Of a stretch of DNA of 64,000 bases, positions 17,147 to 26,035 are shown piece by piece. Within the stretch, counting starts at the first letter, position 1; every line of letters starts with the position of its first letter. The notes under the pieces were generated by a model. The model was not told the DNA's origin, did not search any database, and saw only the letters and a list, made by a program, of their open reading frames with translations. The stretch comes from Phototrophicus methaneseepsis (GTDB taxonomy: Bacteria; Chloroflexota; Anaerolineae; Aggregatilineales; Phototrophicaceae). Both the position numbers and the translations under genes were made by a program. The stretch is taken from contig NZ_CP062983.1 in assembly GCF_015500095.1 (NCBI RefSeq), positions 5,394,001 through 5,458,000 of the forward strand, written 5' to 3'.

Positions 17147-17780
17147 TTTTCGCCTGTTCCTTTTGCTTTTTCATCGCCTGTACATGGGCTGTATCGTTGA
17201 CAGTAGCAACGTACGGGCGACTATGTCCGAGCATGATCGTTGTAATCGATGCTGGAGAAATAACAATACGCTGGAAGTTATCCAGATGAACCCCCAGATA
17301 ATGTGCAACCGCCATTTTGATGAGATCGGCATGGAAGACGAGCGCCACCGTCTGGCCAGGGTGCTTGTCTACAATAGATTCAAGCGCATTGACGACGCGA
17401 GACTGCACATCACGCATCGCTTCCCCACCGGGGAAGTAAGCCCTCGATGGGTATTCCTGCACGACCTGCCACATCTTACGGCTGCGTAGATCCGCGATTT
17501 TCTTGCCTTCCCAATCGCCATAACGCACTTCACCAATGCCGAGATGCTGTTCAACCTCAAGATGGGGATGATGCTCTACAATGGCCTGTGCTGTTTCCAT
17601 CGTCCGTTCTAACGGACTGGCGTAAATATGGGATAATTTCACACTCGCCAGCCGCTCACCGAGCGCCGCCGCCTGGGCCTGACCTTCTTCATTAAGGTGT
17701 ACGCCAGGCGTCCAGCCCGCCAGCTTGCCTGTTTTGACAAAATCGTTTACCGCATGGCGAATGAGTAGGAGTTGTGTCAT
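17127..17780 (-). CDS. Histidine phosphatase, MSMEG_4193 type
   Basis: 217 residues of the phosphoglycerate-mutase-like superfamily. The phospho-histidine motif is LLIRHAVND (H in RHA instead of the common RHG), then ASPLERTMETAQAI, an acidic GEVRYGDWEG loop, and the second catalytic histidine in LVFHADLIKMAV. MSMEG_4193-type members (TIGR03848) sit next to DUF3090 and SCO1664 genes, as here. The substrate is unknown. The ATG at 17780 begins the family domain; the frame is open to 17894, but the extra residues are not family-like. First gene of the cluster. Confidence 0.9.
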   Translation of the reverse strand: MTQLLLIRHAVNDFVKTGKLAGWTPGVHLNEEGQAQAAALGERLASVKLSHIYASPLERTMETAQAIVEHHPHLEVEQHLGIGEVRYGDWEGKKIADLRSRKMWQVVQEYPSRAYFPGGEAMRDVQSRVVNALESIVDKHPGQTVALVFHADLIKMAVAHYLGVHLDNFQRIVISPASITTIMLGHSRPYVATVNDTAHVQAMKKQKEQAKNGENRN

Positions 17781-17974
17781 AGGAGATGAATGATCCTCTT
17801 TTAACAAAGATGATAGCACATGGACAAAATATTTGTATATTACTCGCATAAAATTTTGGTGAAAACTTGCATCATGCTGGGTGCACCTTTCCACTTATTA
17901 TAACGACTCTCCGAGGAGGTGCACCTGGGCCATAAAGCTGAGGCAACCCCATACACACCTCTCGCAGTTCACTT

Positions 17975-19126
17975 TTAACGCGGACGCAAGGCCATCAAGC
18001 GGCCATCGCTGACGCTAAAGACCAACCAACCTTCCGGGCTGGCAGCAAGCCCATACAAGCGCTGCGGCCAAAAGCCAACCCCTCGCTGATTGAGCAGGGT
18101 CGTCGCCTCACTGATGTATCCAGTCGCTTCATCAACCAGAAACGGTCCCGCCGCCATCACCAATGGATCATAGGGAAAGAGGGCATCCGCTATGAATCCT
18201 TCTGCCGAAGGCCGGAAAGTCACCAGTTCAGGACCGCGCAACATCGACGTGCGCTCAGCACCGCCCATTAGCACCAGGAGAGTTCCCTGCAAATTGGGGA
18301 ACGCCGCGCCCTCATAGGCCAACATCGCCATAGGGGAAAATCCGGCGGCAACGGGTATCACAGGCCCCGTACAGGCTGCTTCTTCAGCACAGGCGAAGTA
18401 ACCATAATCTCCCCCTGGCACAAGCCTGTTGATTTCATCCTGCGGGAAGCGCAAATCGTCAGCAGGCATGATATCACTGAACCAAACCGCATCCTCATAG
18501 ACAGTCAATGCAGCAGGCTGTCGCACACCATCCGCCACCACCTGACGATCATTCCCTTGCATATCAAAGCTGAGCAAGAGGCCCCGTTCTGGCTCCGGGA
18601 TGCAGTCATCACAATTAGCACCAATGCCCACATAAAGGCGGTCCTCATAGACAGCTAGCCCGCCCGTCCATAACCCTGTTCCGGTTGGCAAATCATCAAC
18701 CAGGGTAAACAATTCGCCATCCTGCCAGCGATACACATTCGGCCCACCAGCAATATAGAGCGCATCCTCATACACATACAGGGCATTGGGCAGCGTCAGT
18801 CCTTCGATAGCAAGGCGTTCCTGTTCCGGCAAACCATCCCCATTACCATCTCTCAAGGCGAGGACCTGCCCGGACAAAGGCCGCGCAGCATACAACGTCC
18901 CATCCGGCATATACGCCAGGGCTGTATACGCAAAAGGCCGCCCCTCCTGCGCCTGCGTCACATATTCCAGGCAATAATACTGGTAATTGATGCGTGGCAA
19001 AATCACCACAGAGGGACGCTCGCTACAAGGTGGCAATCCATCCTGCGCGATTGACCTAATGCCAGATAAGAGCACGAGAATAATAGCCAGACCAGATACG
19101 ATAGAGGAATGCTTGAGAACTTTCAT
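17975..19126 (-). CDS. Secreted beta-propeller, sugar/sorbosone dehydrogenase-like
   Basis: 383 residues with a signal peptide (MKVLKHSSIVSGL...IRSIAQ). The rest repeats propeller blades: YTALAYMPDGTLYAARPLSG, LRDGNGDGLPEQER, YRWQDGELF, LYVGIGANCDD, FSDIMPADDLRFPQDEINRL. The layout is that of soluble glucose/sorbosone-dehydrogenase-like proteins, which may bind PQQ, but catalytic residues are not clear. Cysteine pairs (CDDC, CAEEAAC) suggest disulfides outside the cell. The frame extends to 19333, but the signal peptide sets the start at 19126. No clear ribosome site is visible. It is divergent from the receiver gene at 19263. Confidence 0.78.
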   Translation of the reverse strand: MKVLKHSSIVSGLAIILVLLSGIRSIAQDGLPPCSERPSVVILPRINYQYYCLEYVTQAQEGRPFAYTALAYMPDGTLYAARPLSGQVLALRDGNGDGLPEQERLAIEGLTLPNALYVYEDALYIAGGPNVYRWQDGELFTLVDDLPTGTGLWTGGLAVYEDRLYVGIGANCDDCIPEPERGLLLSFDMQGNDRQVVADGVRQPAALTVYEDAVWFSDIMPADDLRFPQDEINRLVPGGDYGYFACAEEAACTGPVIPVAAGFSPMAMLAYEGAAFPNLQGTLLVLMGGAERTSMLRGPELVTFRPSAEGFIADALFPYDPLVMAAGPFLVDEATGYISEATTLLNQRGVGFWPQRLYGLAASPEGWLVFSVSDGRLMALRPR

Positions 19127-19262
19127 AGCGATCACTATAGCACGCAGACAGTCTTCACGAACAGAATAAAGTTTGAAATATTGGGTGCTGTCAAGTATTG
19201 TGCGCTTTCGTTTAGCGTGTATGATAACAGTAGATTTATAGGCGCAATGCAGGGGCAAGTCC

Positions 19263-19637
19263 ATGTCCGATATCACGGTGATGTTGGTTAATGACAACAA
19301 AAGTATTTGCCAATTGTGGGAGCGGGTCATCAACCGGGCCGAAGGTATGACATGTATCGGCTACGCGGTTAACGGTGAAGATGCCATTGATCTGGCGCGT
19401 CAACATCAACCACAGGTCATCCTGATGGACGTGATGATGCCAGGACAATATGATGGCTACGATGCCACGCGTATTATCGTTGCCGAAATGCCTCATATCC
19501 GCGTCATTATCTATTCTGCCTACACCAACACACAAAATGAAGCCTACGAAGCCGGCGCAGCAGAATATCTCCTGATGCCTATCACACCTGATAAACTGCT
19601 GGATACCATCCGCGAAGTCGTTCAACCAAGCGCCTGA
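19263..19637 (+). CDS. Stand-alone receiver domain, conserved Lys replaced by Met
   Basis: 124 residues, a single REC domain with no output domain. The phospho-acceptor is in VILMDVMMPG, and the acidic pair at the start is reduced to VNDNK (Asn then Asp). The switch Ser/Thr position is IYSAY. The conserved lysine of the YxxKP motif is Met (EYLLMPIT). REC domains lacking this lysine are usually pseudo-receivers or have altered phosphorylation chemistry. A close paralog follows at 19757 with similar changes. A role as a phosphorelay shuttle or protein-binding module is inference. Confidence 0.88.
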   Translation: MSDITVMLVNDNKSICQLWERVINRAEGMTCIGYAVNGEDAIDLARQHQPQVILMDVMMPGQYDGYDATRIIVAEMPHIRVIIYSAYTNTQNEAYEAGAAEYLLMPITPDKLLDTIREVVQPSA

Positions 19638-19756
19638 CCTGGCGCACAACAGCAATATAACAAAATCTCAATGAAATACTAATTAATAATTATCTATTCC
19701 GAATTAGAATGAGTTTAATTCGTCTCAATCTGTTCAATTGAAAGTTTTGCGTGATA

Positions 19757-20158
19757 ATGACCAGCAAAATACGCATTTTCATCGTCAACGATCAAAAAGC
19801 GATGTGCAAACTATGGCAGAGGCTGATTGATAGCCAGGACGATATGGAGTGTATCGGCTCTGCTTATGACGGAGATACTGCCGTCGAAGAGGCTGTACCG
19901 CTCCAACCTGATCTCGTATTGATGGACGTGATGATGCCTGGGATTGACGGCTACGAGGCAGCGCAACGCATCCAGGCGGGCAGCCCCAGCACACAAACTA
20001 TTATTTGTTCAGCCCGCACCGATATACACGAACGGGCCAAAGAAATCGGCGCTGTAGCAGCGCTTATCTTACCCGTCATGCCAGAATCGCTAATTGCCCT
20101 ATTACGCAAATTTGGGTCTAACAAGCACCCGGAAGCCTGGGCTCCTCCGCTGTCATAA
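19757..20158 (+). CDS. Stand-alone receiver domain, conserved Lys replaced by Leu
   Basis: 133 residues, a paralog of the preceding gene (shared VNDxK start, LILMDVMMPG-like strand as LVLMDVMMPG, same spacing). The acceptor Asp is present, the switch residue is IICSA, and the YxxKP lysine is Leu (ALILPVMP). A short C-terminal tail (SNKHPEAWAPPLS) is not domain-like. The ATG at 19757 lacks a clear ribosome site; a GTG at 19751 is possible. The 119-base gap before it is AT-rich and may hold a promoter. It is convergent with the TIR-FHA gene, 25 bases between the stops. Confidence 0.86.
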   Translation: MTSKIRIFIVNDQKAMCKLWQRLIDSQDDMECIGSAYDGDTAVEEAVPLQPDLVLMDVMMPGIDGYEAAQRIQAGSPSTQTIICSARTDIHERAKEIGAVAALILPVMPESLIALLRKFGSNKHPEAWAPPLS

Positions 20159-20183
20159 AGGCCTTATCCAAACCGCTAGCGCG

Positions 20184-21092
20184 TTACTCAAACTCAAAGC
20201 CAACAATTAATTCCAGCCCACCCAGGCGGATTGCATCGCCATCATGCAGGAGATAGGGCGGCCCCGGTGGAATCGGACGCCCATTAATCTTGGTCCCGTT
20301 CAGGCTCTTGAGATCGGCAATATAGAGCCGATGATTGAGGATGTTGAACTGGGCGTGCTCCCTCGATACGCCAAATTGCGTTGCTTTAAAATGGGTCATA
20401 TCAATATGCGGCTGGAAATCCCCCTCTGTGCGCCCAATCGTATATGTATTATCCGGCATCAACCGCACCGATAAGCGCTGCTGTGTAAAGCTGGCATTGG
20501 TCAGGCTGAGGAGCACACTGGATGATTGTACCTTCCTGTAATTATCGACAACGCTAGGGTCGAGCCGCCCTGTCTGCTTCGTCTGGGAAGAGAGCACATC
20601 GTGTTTGTTGTATGGCAGCAGCTTGAGCGTACGCTTATCCTGCAGGTGGAAATCCGGCGGCGGGGGTGCATCGGGATATGTGAGCATCTGGGCTTGCCCG
20701 CGCGCATAACGCCGTAAATCTCGCAAGAGGGCTGTCAGGGCTTCTTCATAGGATTGGTTCACACAATCAATATTCTGCAACGGATAAATACGATAGTTCA
20801 TATTCTCCGTTGGCTTGATGATGACCGGGATAATCGGCTTGTTCTTACTATAAAAGTACTGCCACTCTGCCGCAACCTGGCGGGACTGCATGGATTTTGG
20901 TGAGACAAACAAAACCATCACCTGGCAGTCATCCAACCCTTCCTGTACCTTCTCGCTCCAATGCATGCCACTGGGGATATCGAGCACATCAAGCCAGATT
21001 GGAATACCGATTCTCTGGAAATCACGAACAAAATCTTTTACAGTCGCAGCGTCGGAACGACTGTAAGAAATAAAGACTTTCAAAACCCCCAC
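20184..21092 (-). CDS. TIR-FHA fusion protein
   Basis: 302 residues. The N-terminal TIR domain (1-130) has FISYSRSD (box 1), WLDVLDIPSG (BB-loop region) and SPKSMQSRQVAAEW. In that last segment E76 matches the catalytic glutamate of TIR NAD hydrolases. After a linker, the C-terminal FHA domain (about 205-300) has all phosphothreonine-binding positions: TIGR (R221), VSREHA (S243, H246) and SLNGT (N265). The protein could be a phospho-Thr-recruited NADase or a signalling scaffold; both are inference. Start GTG 21092 or TTG 21083 is undecided. No defence genes flank it; mutS2 is divergent. Confidence 0.88.
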   Translation of the reverse strand: MGVLKVFISYSRSDAATVKDFVRDFQRIGIPIWLDVLDIPSGMHWSEKVQEGLDDCQVMVLFVSPKSMQSRQVAAEWQYFYSKNKPIIPVIIKPTENMNYRIYPLQNIDCVNQSYEEALTALLRDLRRYARGQAQMLTYPDAPPPPDFHLQDKRTLKLLPYNKHDVLSSQTKQTGRLDPSVVDNYRKVQSSSVLLSLTNASFTQQRLSVRLMPDNTYTIGRTEGDFQPHIDMTHFKATQFGVSREHAQFNILNHRLYIADLKSLNGTKINGRPIPPGPPYLLHDGDAIRLGGLELIVGFEFE

Positions 21093-21247
21093 CCCGTCAA
21101 CACACGCATTCTATATTGGTTAACAAATTATAACCCAGATTATGCTGTTCGCGCGAAGCACGCTCATATACTTGAAACAGAGACTGCACAGAGGGCAAAA
21201 AAAGGACCTCTCTGTTTTAGCCCAAACTGACCCCTCATGACCTCGTA

Positions 21248-21276
21248 TTGACAGCAACAGGCCCGCCCACTAAAAT
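21248..21276 (+). promoter_or_regulatory. Sigma-70 promoter of mutS2
   Basis: A perfect TTGACA (21248-21253), a 17-base spacer and TAAAAT (21271-21276) give 11 of 12 consensus matches. The transcript should begin near 21283, about 26 bases before the ATG. Confidence 0.85.
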
Positions 21277-21308
21277 AGGGCCTTAAATGCTCACGATGTG
21301 GTCAGAAG

Positions 21309-23708
21309 ATGATTAACGAGAAATCACTCAAAACACTTGAATTCGATAAAATCCTGGCGCAGATAGCGGAACACACATCCTTTTCCGCCGGACGCCGGCT
21401 TGTCTATGATTTGGTCCCAACAACGGACTTGGAAGAAGCACGCATCTGGCAGCGCGAAACAGGCGAAGCATTCGACATGCTGCAAAAAGAAATCGCCTTT
21501 AGCCTGGGTGGTGCACATGACATCCGCGAAGAAGCCATCAATGCACAACGCGGCGTCGTGATTGAAGCAGGCATCTTGCTGGATATTCGCTATACACTGC
21601 GGCGAGCGGGTTTGCTCCAACGCGATCTGCACAGACTGCGAAAAGAATATCCGCTGCTAGCAGAATGGGCCGATGAAATGGACGAGTGTAAGTCCTTACA
21701 ACAGGACATCGCCCGTAGCATCGACGATAGTGGCGACGTTAAAGACAGCGCCAGCCCCCGACTCGCCATCATCCGCCGCGACCTCAAGCAATCCTTCGAC
21801 CGCCTCCAGACCAAGCTCAACCGCATCATCACCAATAAGACAAACCTGCAATATTTGCAGGATAACGTCATTACGATGCGCGGTGGTCGTTATGTGATTC
21901 CTTTGAAGGCCGATTTCAGAGGCAAAATACCGGGCGTGATTCACGATCAGTCTTCATCAGGTGCGACAATCTTCATTGAGCCGCTGGCAACTGTCGAACT
22001 GAACAATGCCTGGCGCGAGCTGCAACTGGAAGAAGATAAGGAAATCCGGCGTATCCTGGCTGCCTTGACGGACGAGGTGGCTAAATTCAGCGAAGACATC
22101 GTACGCGCTGTGGAGATCATGGGCTACCTGGACTTCACCTTGGCGAAGGCCCGTTATGCCCAAGCTATGAACGCTATACAGCCGCGCATGAGAGAGTTTA
22201 CCCCCAAGAAAGACGTGCCTGATCATCCCGGCAGCACAATCAGCTTACAGGGTGCCCGTCATCCTTTGCTCAAAGGCCATGTGGTGCCGATTGATGTGAC
22301 CTTCGATGATGCAACCTGGGTGCTTGTCATTACGGGGCCAAATACAGGCGGTAAGACAGTCGCCCTGAAAACAGTCGGCTTGATGACGCTGATGGCCCAG
22401 GCAGGGCTGCACGTCCCGGCAGAAAAAGCGGAATTAAGCGTCTTTACAGGCGTGTACGCGGATATTGGCGATGAACAGAGCATCGAGCAATCGCTCTCGA
22501 CATTCTCCTCACATATGACGAATATCATCAGCATCCTGCGCGAGTGTGACAGCACCTCGCTTGTGATCCTGGATGAAGTCGGTGCAGGCACAGACCCGGC
22601 AGAAGGCTCCGCATTGGCGCGGGCCCTGCTAGATAAGCTGCTGCACAAGCATGTCACGACGATGGTCAGCACACATCATCCAGAATTGAAGATTTACGCT
22701 GTCGAGACACCGGGTGTGCGCAATGCCAGTGTGGAGTTCAACCTGGAGACGCTCGCACCAACCTATCGTCTGATTGTGGGCCTGCCAGGGCGTAGTAATG
22801 CGCTGGCAATTGCCAGCCGCCTGGGCCTGGATGATGACATCATCGACTCAGCACGCGGGCTTGTCGCCACAGAGGACCTTGTCGCCGATGATTTGCTCGA
22901 TGAAATTCAGCGCACACGCGTCGAAATCAGCAGCAAGCATGATGAGACCGAAGCGATGCGCCAGGAAATCCAGGACCTGCGCGATGATTTGCAGGCGCGC
23001 CTGGACCAGATCGAAGATGAACGCCGAGACATCATCCGCACAGCACGCCGCAATTCCGAGCAGGAATTAGAAGAATTCCGCAAGGAACTCAAGCGCCTGC
23101 AAGACGATATGCGCCGTAAGAGTATGCCTATTGAGCAGCTCGAAGCGTTGAAGGCGGCGGCTGATAAGATGACGGACTGGGTGGGTCGTCCTATGGACGA
23201 AGAAGCCGTCGAGCCTGTGCAGGAAACCGACTGGAAGCCACGCCTGGGCGATAACGTCTTCCTGGATACGCTCAATGCAGAAGGCACCATCGTCGAGATG
23301 GATGAAAAAGAAGCCCTGGTGCAAGTTGGCTCCCTACGCGTGCGGGCGAAGTACAATGATATACGCAAACGGACCCGCAGCGAACGCCGTGCGGCCAAAC
23401 GCGGCCATAAGCGCGAGTATGCGCCGAGCGACCCGCTGCCGCCTATGCCAGAAAGCCCCGGTATGGAGCTGGACCTACGAGGCGAACGCGTGGAAACAGC
23501 GCTTGAAAAACTCGACCGCTACATTGATGCAGCCTATCTATCTGGCCTGCCATTCGGGCGCATCATTCATGGTAAAGGGACGGGTAAACTGCGTGATGCT
23601 GTGCGTGATTACCTGCAAAATCACTCGCTAGTCAGCAAAATCACTTCCGCAGATAATAATGAAGGCGGTGCAGGCGTCACCATCGTGCATATGGCGTCCC
23701 TCAACTAG
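21309..23708 (+). CDS. mutS2: MutS2 family ATPase/nuclease
   Basis: 799 residues, the usual MutS2 length. The N-terminal core/clamp lacks the MutS mismatch-binding domain. The ATPase has Walker A GPNTGGKT (about 342-349), Walker B LVILDEVGAGTDPAEG and the H-loop STHHPELK. A long coiled coil (about 530-640, rich in E/R/Q) follows, then a C-terminal Smr nuclease domain with MELDLRGERVE (DLRG) and IIHGKGTGKLRDAV (HGKGTG). MutS2 proteins suppress recombination and/or split collided ribosomes. It has its own consensus promoter and terminator, so it is monocistronic. Confidence 0.97.
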   Translation: MINEKSLKTLEFDKILAQIAEHTSFSAGRRLVYDLVPTTDLEEARIWQRETGEAFDMLQKEIAFSLGGAHDIREEAINAQRGVVIEAGILLDIRYTLRRAGLLQRDLHRLRKEYPLLAEWADEMDECKSLQQDIARSIDDSGDVKDSASPRLAIIRRDLKQSFDRLQTKLNRIITNKTNLQYLQDNVITMRGGRYVIPLKADFRGKIPGVIHDQSSSGATIFIEPLATVELNNAWRELQLEEDKEIRRILAALTDEVAKFSEDIVRAVEIMGYLDFTLAKARYAQAMNAIQPRMREFTPKKDVPDHPGSTISLQGARHPLLKGHVVPIDVTFDDATWVLVITGPNTGGKTVALKTVGLMTLMAQAGLHVPAEKAELSVFTGVYADIGDEQSIEQSLSTFSSHMTNIISILRECDSTSLVILDEVGAGTDPAEGSALARALLDKLLHKHVTTMVSTHHPELKIYAVETPGVRNASVEFNLETLAPTYRLIVGLPGRSNALAIASRLGLDDDIIDSARGLVATEDLVADDLLDEIQRTRVEISSKHDETEAMRQEIQDLRDDLQARLDQIEDERRDIIRTARRNSEQELEEFRKELKRLQDDMRRKSMPIEQLEALKAAADKMTDWVGRPMDEEAVEPVQETDWKPRLGDNVFLDTLNAEGTIVEMDEKEALVQVGSLRVRAKYNDIRKRTRSERRAAKRGHKREYAPSDPLPPMPESPGMELDLRGERVETALEKLDRYIDAAYLSGLPFGRIIHGKGTGKLRDAVRDYLQNHSLVSKITSADNNEGGAGVTIVHMASLN

Positions 23709-23734
23709 GCGACATCTCACATCCACATAAGTTC

Positions 23735-23770
23735 AAAAGGCACAGACAATTGACTGTGCCTTTTTTATTG
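23735..23770 (+). terminator. Intrinsic terminator of mutS2
   Basis: AAAAGGCACAG (23735-23745) pairs with CTGTGCCTTTT (23754-23764), followed by TTATTGCTTTTTT. It lies 26 bases past the stop. Confidence 0.92.
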
Positions 23771-23904
23771 CTTTTTTATCAGTGCCATGCCCAGTTTACA
23801 TTCCGTTTGCACGTAATAAGCATCCAGCTAACAAAGCGCCCTTACACTAGGTGCAACAAAGCCCTGAACGCAACAAACGCAAATTCTATCGACGGAGGAA
23901 ACAC

Positions 23905-24789
23905 ATGGCTATGAAACGAATCATTCTCTTTGTATGCATGCTTTTTATTGCTGCGATGCCAACCATGGCCCAACGTGGGCGCGGTGGCAACGACGGCCCC
24001 GGTACGCGCCCCACAGTCGACCCGGCCAATTTGCCAGCGTCTTTCGCCGCACCCACACTGCCTGCTCAGTGGCAAAATTACACAATTCCAGACGACTGGT
24101 CCGAGTTCACGCTGCCGGATGATGTACCGATGACGCTTGCTGAACTCGAGACATGGCTGAGCACTTATGACGTGCCGTATGCATATGACTTTTCACAAGT
24201 CGCCCCAGAAACTGACCCGGAGGCTGCAGCGATTATCGCCGGCTTTGCGGCCTCCTACCTGGGAACAACTGTCGTACCCATCTACGCCGGGTCTAGCAAT
24301 ATGGACGCTGCCACCCAGCCAGGCTATGATGGCCTGCTCAGCACACTGCCCGCAGAAGTGCAAGCTTTGCTGCAAACCTTACCCGATGGCATCACAGACG
24401 GTTATTGGGCGATCTTCAATGACGGTATGGGTATCGTCACCAACGATATACCCTGCCAGAATGAACGCTGCACAATAACCGCAGATCAGGCCCAGATCAC
24501 GATTACGCAGGGATCTATTGGCGCCTATGCTCTCTACCGCAGCGGAACACCTGCTGATGCAAACGAAGCAAAAGCCATGATCGCGGCAACGTATCCCGCG
24601 CTCAGCACGCTTACATGGGTACCTGTGCCTATTGAAAGTGAAACAGGGTATTTCTTCAGCAGTGTGCAGATGACGCAGGACGGCCCACGTGGTTACATCG
24701 CCGGGGTTGCGAGTGTGGAGGGCCAAACCATTGTCTACGGGATCGTGGGCCTTGGTGAAGGATACGTCAACTTGAGTGGACGCAACTAG
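23905..24789 (+). CDS. Secreted protein, unknown function
   Basis: 294 residues. A signal peptide (MAMKRIILFVCMLFIAAMP..., cleavage near TMAQ) is followed by an RGRGGN stretch, a region with repeated LPxxW/LPDDV phrases, then a mixed alpha/beta domain ending in VEGQTIVYGIVGLGEGYVNLSG. Two cysteines in IPCQNERC probably form a disulfide. I do not recognise a family. The ATG at 23905 has CGGAGGAA directly upstream; the longer frame from 23851 is rejected. It is monocistronic, between the mutS2 terminator and a bidirectional hairpin. Confidence 0.75.
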   Translation: MAMKRIILFVCMLFIAAMPTMAQRGRGGNDGPGTRPTVDPANLPASFAAPTLPAQWQNYTIPDDWSEFTLPDDVPMTLAELETWLSTYDVPYAYDFSQVAPETDPEAAAIIAGFAASYLGTTVVPIYAGSSNMDAATQPGYDGLLSTLPAEVQALLQTLPDGITDGYWAIFNDGMGIVTNDIPCQNERCTITADQAQITITQGSIGAYALYRSGTPADANEAKAMIAATYPALSTLTWVPVPIESETGYFFSSVQMTQDGPRGYIAGVASVEGQTIVYGIVGLGEGYVNLSGRN

Positions 24790-24827
24790 CACTCTAAACT
24801 CGATTTCATTCTCGATCTCATGAAAGA

Positions 24828-24865
24828 AAAGAGGGCGTCGCTGTATGCGATGCCCTCTTTATTTT
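24828..24865. terminator. Bidirectional terminator between convergent genes
   Basis: AAAGAGGGCGTCGC (24828-24841) pairs with GCGATGCCCTCTTT (24847-24860), one G-T mismatch, five-base loop. T-rich tails occur on both strands, serving the secreted-protein gene and htrA. Confidence 0.9.
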
Positions 24866-24916
24866 CAGCAGAAAAGTTTGCAGAAAGGCCTGCAAAAGTG
24901 GCTTCGTAGAGGTTGC

Positions 24917-26035
24917 CTAACGCCCAGGCCGCTCAGAGAGTGTGACGGGCATCGTGAGGACATCCCCGCCTCGATAAACCGTCAGGCTAATCGTCTGCCC
25001 CGGCACAGTGTTAATCGCCAGGTAACCAATTAACTCATCAAAGTTGGTCATCGGCACACCATCCACAGCTGTGATGATGTCAATACTATTCGACGTCATC
25101 GTCTGCAAACCGCCCAGCGCCGCCGGGAAGCCCGCCACCGCCTGACGAACCGCCACACCCTGGATATTATTCGGTAATCCCAGCGCTTCGATCAAGTCGA
25201 GATCAATATCGCGTTGAACAATGCCAATGTAGCTATAGCTGACGCTGCCTTCTGCAATGAGTTCATTCATCACACGGCTGACCAGATTACTGGGTGCCGC
25301 AAAGCCAATACCACTGTTAGAGCGCGTCTGGCTGTAAATCTGGCTGTTGACGCCGATAACTTCGCCGCGCAGGTTCAGCAAGGGGCCACCGCTATTACCG
25401 GGATTGATTGCTGCATCTGTCTGGATGACGCCACCAATACGATAATTGTTCAGGCCGCTAATTGAGCGATTCACCGCGCTGATGATGCCGCTCGTGAGGG
25501 TCCAATCATTGGCGAAGGGGTTGCCAATTGCCAGCACAGTCTGCCCAATCTGCACCTGATCGCTATTTGCGAGCGTCACAGGGCGCAGCCGTTCTGGCTG
25601 CACGTTGATCTTGATAACGGCAAGGTCGCTATCTTCGTCGCCCCCAACGAATTCGGCGCGGGTAATCGTGCCATCGAACATCGAAATCTCGATCCGATCA
25701 GCCCCATTCACCACATGCAGGTTGGTCACAATGTGGCCTTGTGTATCCACGATAAAGCCGGACCCTGTGCCAACATCATAACTGGTGCCACCGTCGGATT
25801 CTTCAGCAACGGTGATTGCCACCACAGACGGGCTAACACGCGCATAGATTTCTCCAAAGACGCGCTCATTCTCCTGGAGCGTATCGCTGCCAAGCGTAAT
25901 CGCCTGAAAAGCGGTAGCTGTGTCCTTAGGACTGCCAGCATTGCCGATTTGCAGCGAACTACCAAGCCAGATGCCTGTTATTAGCATCACAATGCCAAAC
26001 GAGACGATCCGGCTAATCCGGCTGAACTTACTCAT
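24917..26035 (-). CDS. htrA: HtrA/DegP-family serine protease with PDZ domain
   Basis: 372 residues. An N-terminal signal anchor (about 9-30) places the enzyme outside the cytoplasm. The trypsin-like protease domain has the triad H107 (VTNLHVV), D137 (DEDSDLAVI) and S215 (NPGNSGGPLL). One PDZ domain (about 275-370) carries GGLQTMTSNSIDIITAVDGVPM. It degrades or refolds misfolded envelope proteins. GAGG lies seven bases before the ATG at 26035. The long AT-rich upstream region fits stress control, but I see no recognised operator. It is monocistronic. Confidence 0.96.
   Translation of the reverse strand: MSKFSRISRIVSFGIVMLITGIWLGSSLQIGNAGSPKDTATAFQAITLGSDTLQENERVFGEIYARVSPSVVAITVAEESDGGTSYDVGTGSGFIVDTQGHIVTNLHVVNGADRIEISMFDGTITRAEFVGGDEDSDLAVIKINVQPERLRPVTLANSDQVQIGQTVLAIGNPFANDWTLTSGIISAVNRSISGLNNYRIGGVIQTDAAINPGNSGGPLLNLRGEVIGVNSQIYSQTRSNSGIGFAAPSNLVSRVMNELIAEGSVSYSYIGIVQRDIDLDLIEALGLPNNIQGVAVRQAVAGFPAALGGLQTMTSNSIDIITAVDGVPMTNFDELIGYLAINTVPGQTISLTVYRGGDVLTMPVTLSERPGR

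Noticed and set aside
20184-21092. TIR-based defence operon
   Set aside because: No SIR2, ThsA-like, SAVED or other effector/sensor gene adjoins it; neighbours are receivers and mutS2.
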